Assembly: GCA_016218045.1 (NCBI GenBank)
Contig: JACRFB010000026.1
Span: 50,325 to 114,324 of the forward strand
From: Ignavibacteriota bacterium
GTDB lineage: Bacteria > Bacteroidota > Ignavibacteria > SZUA-365
Direction of reading: 5' to 3'
DNA length: 64,000 bases
Position numbers and translations under genes: made by a program. Of this stretch, positions 61,823 through 64,000 are shown piece after piece; within the stretch, counting starts at the first letter, position 1; every line of letters begins with the position of its first letter. The notes beneath the pieces were generated by a model. That model was not told where the DNA came from. It did not search any database and saw only the letters and a list, made by a program, of their open reading frames with translations.

Positions 61823-62338
61823 TTATTTGCCTTTCGCGACGGGCTGCTGCAACGTGTCCTGCTGCAGTGACTGCAGCACTTCCTCGGCGCTCTTTCCGAG
61901 ATTGGCGAGTTCCACCTTCACCGAGGCGGTGATGTTTGCATCGAGCGCGGAATACGAGGCCAGGTATTTCTCGTACAACTCCTTCGCGCGCGGCACGTCG
62001 TTGAGTACGTTCGCGGCGATGAAGCCCCCGAGGAACAGGCCCTTGCCCGCATAGGGTGTGCCCGTGTACTGTGCGTCGATGCCCGCGAGGACTTTCACCG
62101 CCTGCGCGTAGTCCTTTTTGTCGTTCTGCAGAATCGAGCCGTGCAGATACAGGGCTTCGGGCGCGCGCGGACTCTCCGGATAGTCGGCCACGAGCTGCTG
62201 ATAGTAGATGATGGCCGTGTCGACCTTTTTGGCGTCGTACGCCTGCTGCGCGGCCGCCATAATTTCGGAGTCGGACATCTTTTTTCCGCAGGCGGCGAGC
62301 AGCACCGCGAGCGAGAGACTGGCAAGGAGGATTTTCAT
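61823..62338 (-). CDS. TPR lipoprotein (BamD/YbgF-like)
   Basis: 171 aa. Lipobox LLAAC (Cys18) after MKILLASLSLAVLLAAC, then tetratricopeptide-like helices: AAQQAYDAKKVDTAIIYYQQLVADYPESPRAPEALYLHGSI, YAQAVKVLAGIDAQYTGTPYAGKGLFLGGF, PRAKELYEKYLASYS. Resembles outer-membrane assembly TPR lipoproteins but is shorter. GGAGG precedes the ATG at 62338. It begins the probable operon with DUF58 and Omp28-like genes; an octad repeat array lies about 110 bp upstream of its start. Confidence 0.78.
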   Translation of the reverse strand: MKILLASLSLAVLLAACGKKMSDSEIMAAAQQAYDAKKVDTAIIYYQQLVADYPESPRAPEALYLHGSILQNDKKDYAQAVKVLAGIDAQYTGTPYAGKGLFLGGFIAANVLNDVPRAKELYEKYLASYSALDANITASVKVELANLGKSAEEVLQSLQQDTLQQPVAKGK

Positions 62339-62450
62339 GCGGGTATTTTCACGTAAGTGTGTGCGGGGAGACGTCGGTCTCTGTGTATCCCTTGAAAATA
62401 CGAACAAATGCCTGCGCGACGAAAACCAATCGCGAGTACCATTGCGTGAA

Positions 62451-62514
62451 GGGGTAAAGGGGTAAAGGGGTGAAGGGGTGAAGGGGTAAAGGGGTTAAGG
62501 CGTAAAGGGGTAAA
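62451..62514. repeat. Octad array, unit GGGGTAAA, 8 copies
   Basis: ggggtaaa three times in addition to variants ggggtgaa (twice), ggggttaa and ggcgtaaa, and a final ggggtaaa: eight 8-bp units. Part of a composite with the hairpin at 62516 and the heptads at 62635. Confidence 0.9.
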
Positions 62515-62515
62515 G

Positions 62516-62557
62516 ACGCCGTGTCACCCTGAGCGGAGTCGAAGGGTGGCACGGCGT
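62516..62557. repeat. Dispersed hairpin element
   Basis: 15-bp stem (acgccgtgtcaccct with agggtggcacggcgt, one G-T pair) around a 12-nt loop. A divergent copy with the same outer arms lies at 63745-63783. The inner bases (caccctgagcggagtcgaag) belong to a palindrome common in intergenic DNA of many bacteria. Confidence 0.85.
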
Positions 62558-62634
62558 AACAATTTTCTACCTTGCCACTTTGCTATCCTATGGAAGTGGA
62601 AAGTGGAAAGTAGCAAAGTACAGTCAGCCGCCAT

Positions 62635-62704
62635 TCCACTTTCTACCTTGCTACTTTGCTACATGTCACATTTCACATGTTACGTGTTACGTGTAACGTG
62701 AAAC
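62635..62704. repeat. Degenerate heptad array, 10 units
   Basis: ttccact, ttctacc, ttgctac, tttgcta, catgtca, catttca, catgtta, cgtgtta, cgtgtaa, cgtgaaa. An inverted, shorter relative (ggaagtg, gaaagtg, gaaagta, gcaaagt) lies just left at 62592-62619, so the two can pair as a stem. The array ends 25 bp before the TauE-type gene stop. Confidence 0.85.
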
Positions 62705-62728
62705 GTATCCTCGCCCACGCTGCGGGTC

Positions 62729-63496
62729 TCACGAGAAGAACACGATCTTCACGAGCAGTGCGGCGAGCACGATGCCGAACACGGGTTTGATGATGCGCGC
62801 GCCGCCGCGGATGGCGAGTCCGGCGCCGATCCACGCGCCGGCGATGTTGGCGGATCCCATGACGAGCGCCACCGGCCACACGATGTGGCCGCCGAGCAGG
62901 AAGGCGACAATGGCGGCGTAATTACTCGCGAGGTTGGCCACCTTGGCGTTGCCCGTGGCGCGCACAAAACCGAAGCCGAAAAAGAACACAAAACCGAAGG
63001 CGAAGAACGAGCCGGTGCCCGGACCGAAGAAGCCGTCGTAAAAGCCGAGGGAGGCGGCGAAGAGTGCCGCGCCCGCGAAGTGTCTCCATGATGCGCCGGC
63101 GAACGTGTCTGTGACGCCGAAGTTTTTCCGTATGAACGTGACCGCGGCCACCACCACGATAAGTATCGGGATCAGCGCCTCGAGCGACTGTCCGGGCACA
63201 CGCATCACCACCCACGCGCCCGCGAAGGATCCGCCGAACGAGAAAATGAAGGCCGTGACTGCGATGGGCAGGAACACGTGTCCGTGCCGCACATAGCGGT
63301 ACGCGGCGAAACTCGTGCCTATCGCGCTCTGCACCTTGTTGGTGGCCAGCGCCGCGTGCGGCGGGAGTCCCGCGGCGATAAGCGAGGGCAGCGATATCAG
63401 TCCGCCGCCGCCGGCCATCGCATCAACAAAACCGGCAAAGAAGCCGGCCAGCGCGAGGAATATGTAGGTGAGGTCGTGCACGTTTTCGAAGCTCAA
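62729..63496 (-). CDS. TauE/SafE-type membrane transporter
   Basis: 255 aa, about eight membrane helices, sulfite/organosulfur exporter (TSUP) family. Seen: GFFAGFVDAMAGGGGLISLPSLIAAGLPPHAALATNKVQS in the first half and the second-half counterpart GFYDGFFGPGTGSFFAFGFVFFFGF, NAKVANLASNYAAIVAFLLGGHIVW. Anion export is the expected role; substrate unknown. The first codon is uncertain: TTG at 63496 or GTG at 63481, neither with a good ribosome site. Flanked on both sides by composite repeats. Confidence 0.87.
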   Translation of the reverse strand: MSFENVHDLTYIFLALAGFFAGFVDAMAGGGGLISLPSLIAAGLPPHAALATNKVQSAIGTSFAAYRYVRHGHVFLPIAVTAFIFSFGGSFAGAWVVMRVPGQSLEALIPILIVVVAAVTFIRKNFGVTDTFAGASWRHFAGAALFAASLGFYDGFFGPGTGSFFAFGFVFFFGFGFVRATGNAKVANLASNYAAIVAFLLGGHIVWPVALVMGSANIAGAWIGAGLAIRGGARIIKPVFGIVLAALLVKIVFFS

Positions 63497-63605
63497 TCAC
63501 GTGCAAAGTACAAAATGCCGGGGATCTCCCTGCACGGGAGCCGCCGATGTACTCCGTCGCTGTTTTGGATTCACAGACGAAAATTCCCACATTTGTACTC
63601 TGCTT

Positions 63606-63692
63606 GCTCGAGTGGCGGAATTGGCAGACGCGCTGGACTCAAAATCCAGTGGGATTGAAAACCCCGTGCCGGTTCGACCCCGGCCTCGAGTA
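63606..63692 (+). tRNA. tRNA-Leu(CAA)
   Basis: 87 nt with a long variable arm. Acceptor stem gctcgag/ctcgagt (one G-U pair), D-arm ggcggaattggcagacgc, anticodon arm ctgga-ctcaaaa-tccag giving anticodon CAA, T-arm gccgg-ttcgacc-ccggc. Discriminator A; the CCA end is not encoded. It reads the UUG leucine codon. Confidence 0.95.
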
Positions 63693-63702
63693 CAAGAACG
63701 GT

Positions 63703-63818
63703 ACACGTAAAACGTGACACGTAACACGTAACAGCTCGACCATGACGCCGTGTCATGCCGATCCTGTCGAGGCACGACGGCGTAAAGGCGTAAAGGGGTA
63801 AAGAGGTAAAGGCGTGAC
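63703..63818. repeat. Composite repeat: heptads, hairpin, octads
   Basis: Heptads acacgta, aaacgtg, acacgta, acacgta, acagctc (63703-63737); hairpin with acgccgt/acggcgt arms (63745-63783); octads ggcgtaaa, ggcgtaaa, ggggtaaa, gaggtaaa, ggcgtgac (63779-63818). The same three parts occur in the opposite order at 62451-62704. Confidence 0.85.
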
Positions 63819-63860
63819 GCGCAAAGCAGTGTCTCGCTGTTCACACCCCTTTACTTGTCA

Positions 63861-64000
63861 TGTACTAGCTACGATTAGACCTGACAGACGGTAGGTTGGT
63901 CTGTCTTATTCGAAGACTCAAAAGATGTTGGTAATGTATCGAGGAGTTTTTCTTTTGCAAGCGGTATGGAATCGAGAAAGGTCTGCATCGGCGTCTTGCC
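63861..64000 (-). mobile_element. End of an IS481-like insertion sequence (runs off the window)
   Basis: The transposase C-terminus is followed, 14 bp past its stop, by a probable terminal inverted repeat beginning TGTACTAGCTACGATTAG at 63861 on the plus strand. The other end lies beyond 64000. The stretch is visibly less GC-rich than the genes around it. Confidence 0.5.
63875..64000 (-). CDS. IS481-family transposase, C-terminal end (partial)
   Basis: The last 41 residues are visible, reading GKTPMQTFLDSIPLAKEKLL and then a short tail to TAA at 63877-63875. The KTPMQTFLDS-xPLAKEK block is typical of the C-terminus of integrase-core (IS481-like) transposases. The catalytic part is outside the window. 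Insertion near tRNA-Leu and repeats is in keeping with mobile-element behaviour. Confidence 0.7.
   Translation of the reverse strand, partial: GKTPMQTFLDSIPLAKEKLLDTLPTSFESSNKTDQPTVCQV

Overview
The window is GC-rich, densely coded bacterial DNA, most likely chromosomal, from a high-GC member of the Bacteroidota/Chlorobiota (FCB) group. Three lines of evidence support this. Secreted proteins carry type IX secretion (T9SS) C-terminal sorting domains at 14647-17091, 17362-19965 and 38715-42530. A TonB receptor is paired with a DUF4249 lipoprotein. Several promoters fit the Bacteroidota TTTG-N19/20-TAnnTTTG pattern (exact match at 7724-7754). The genus cannot be named from this sequence; an Ignavibacteria/Kapabacteria-like lineage is a guess.

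Layout. 1-4151: menaquinone and shikimate genes (menC partial, menE, ubiE/menG, aroF). 4456-7694: a secreted double-YHS metal-binding protein, a HipA-like kinase with its DUF3037 neighbour, and a cysteine-desulfurase-like enzyme. 8024-10335: a DEAD-box RNA helicase and a broken phosphodiesterase-like gene. 10549-14613: a co-directional translation cluster (rplM, rpsI, rpsB, tsf, pyrH, frr). 14647-22362: three large exported proteins, the last behind a promoter whose spacer holds a run of 13 G. 22654-30462: a haem-binding protein and a tightly overlapped operon (OmpA/TSP3 protein, PDZ-7TM-GAF histidine kinase, response regulator, endonuclease/phosphatase-Omp85 fusion). 30674-46140: uvrA, an Asp-box lipoprotein, purE, a TonB receptor with DUF4249, a metzincin-type protease, a fused isoprenoid kinase, and two proteins sharing an unfamiliar HFVSDP module. 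46244-50659: an overlapping batA-like/hflX/rsmI operon. 50856-54716: a SIMPL protein, a TlpA-like thioredoxin and a FecA-like receptor. 54802-63496: a DUF255 protein, a DUF445 protein, a TrmH methyltransferase, an Omp28-like lipoprotein, a DUF58 protein, a TPR lipoprotein and a TauE-type transporter. The right edge holds tRNA-Leu(CAA) and the end of an IS481-like element.

The most unusual signal is not a gene. Many intergenic gaps (34.7, 56.9-57.4, 58.7, 62.5-62.7 and 63.7 kb) are filled with tandem arrays of 7-bp units, and sometimes 8-bp units. The unit differs at every locus, but the 7-bp register is kept and the arrays sit close to gene starts. Two arrays are each exactly 13 units (91 bp) long. 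Two mirror-ordered composites of octads, a hairpin and heptads flank the TauE gene and tRNA-Leu. An inverted repeat that includes the start codons flanks 56.85-57.44 kb. Other points worth a second look are the poly-G promoter, the four-gene signalling operon ending in a nuclease/phosphatase-barrel fusion, and the HFVSDP module family.

All functional calls come from reading motifs in the translated sequence. No database search was run.
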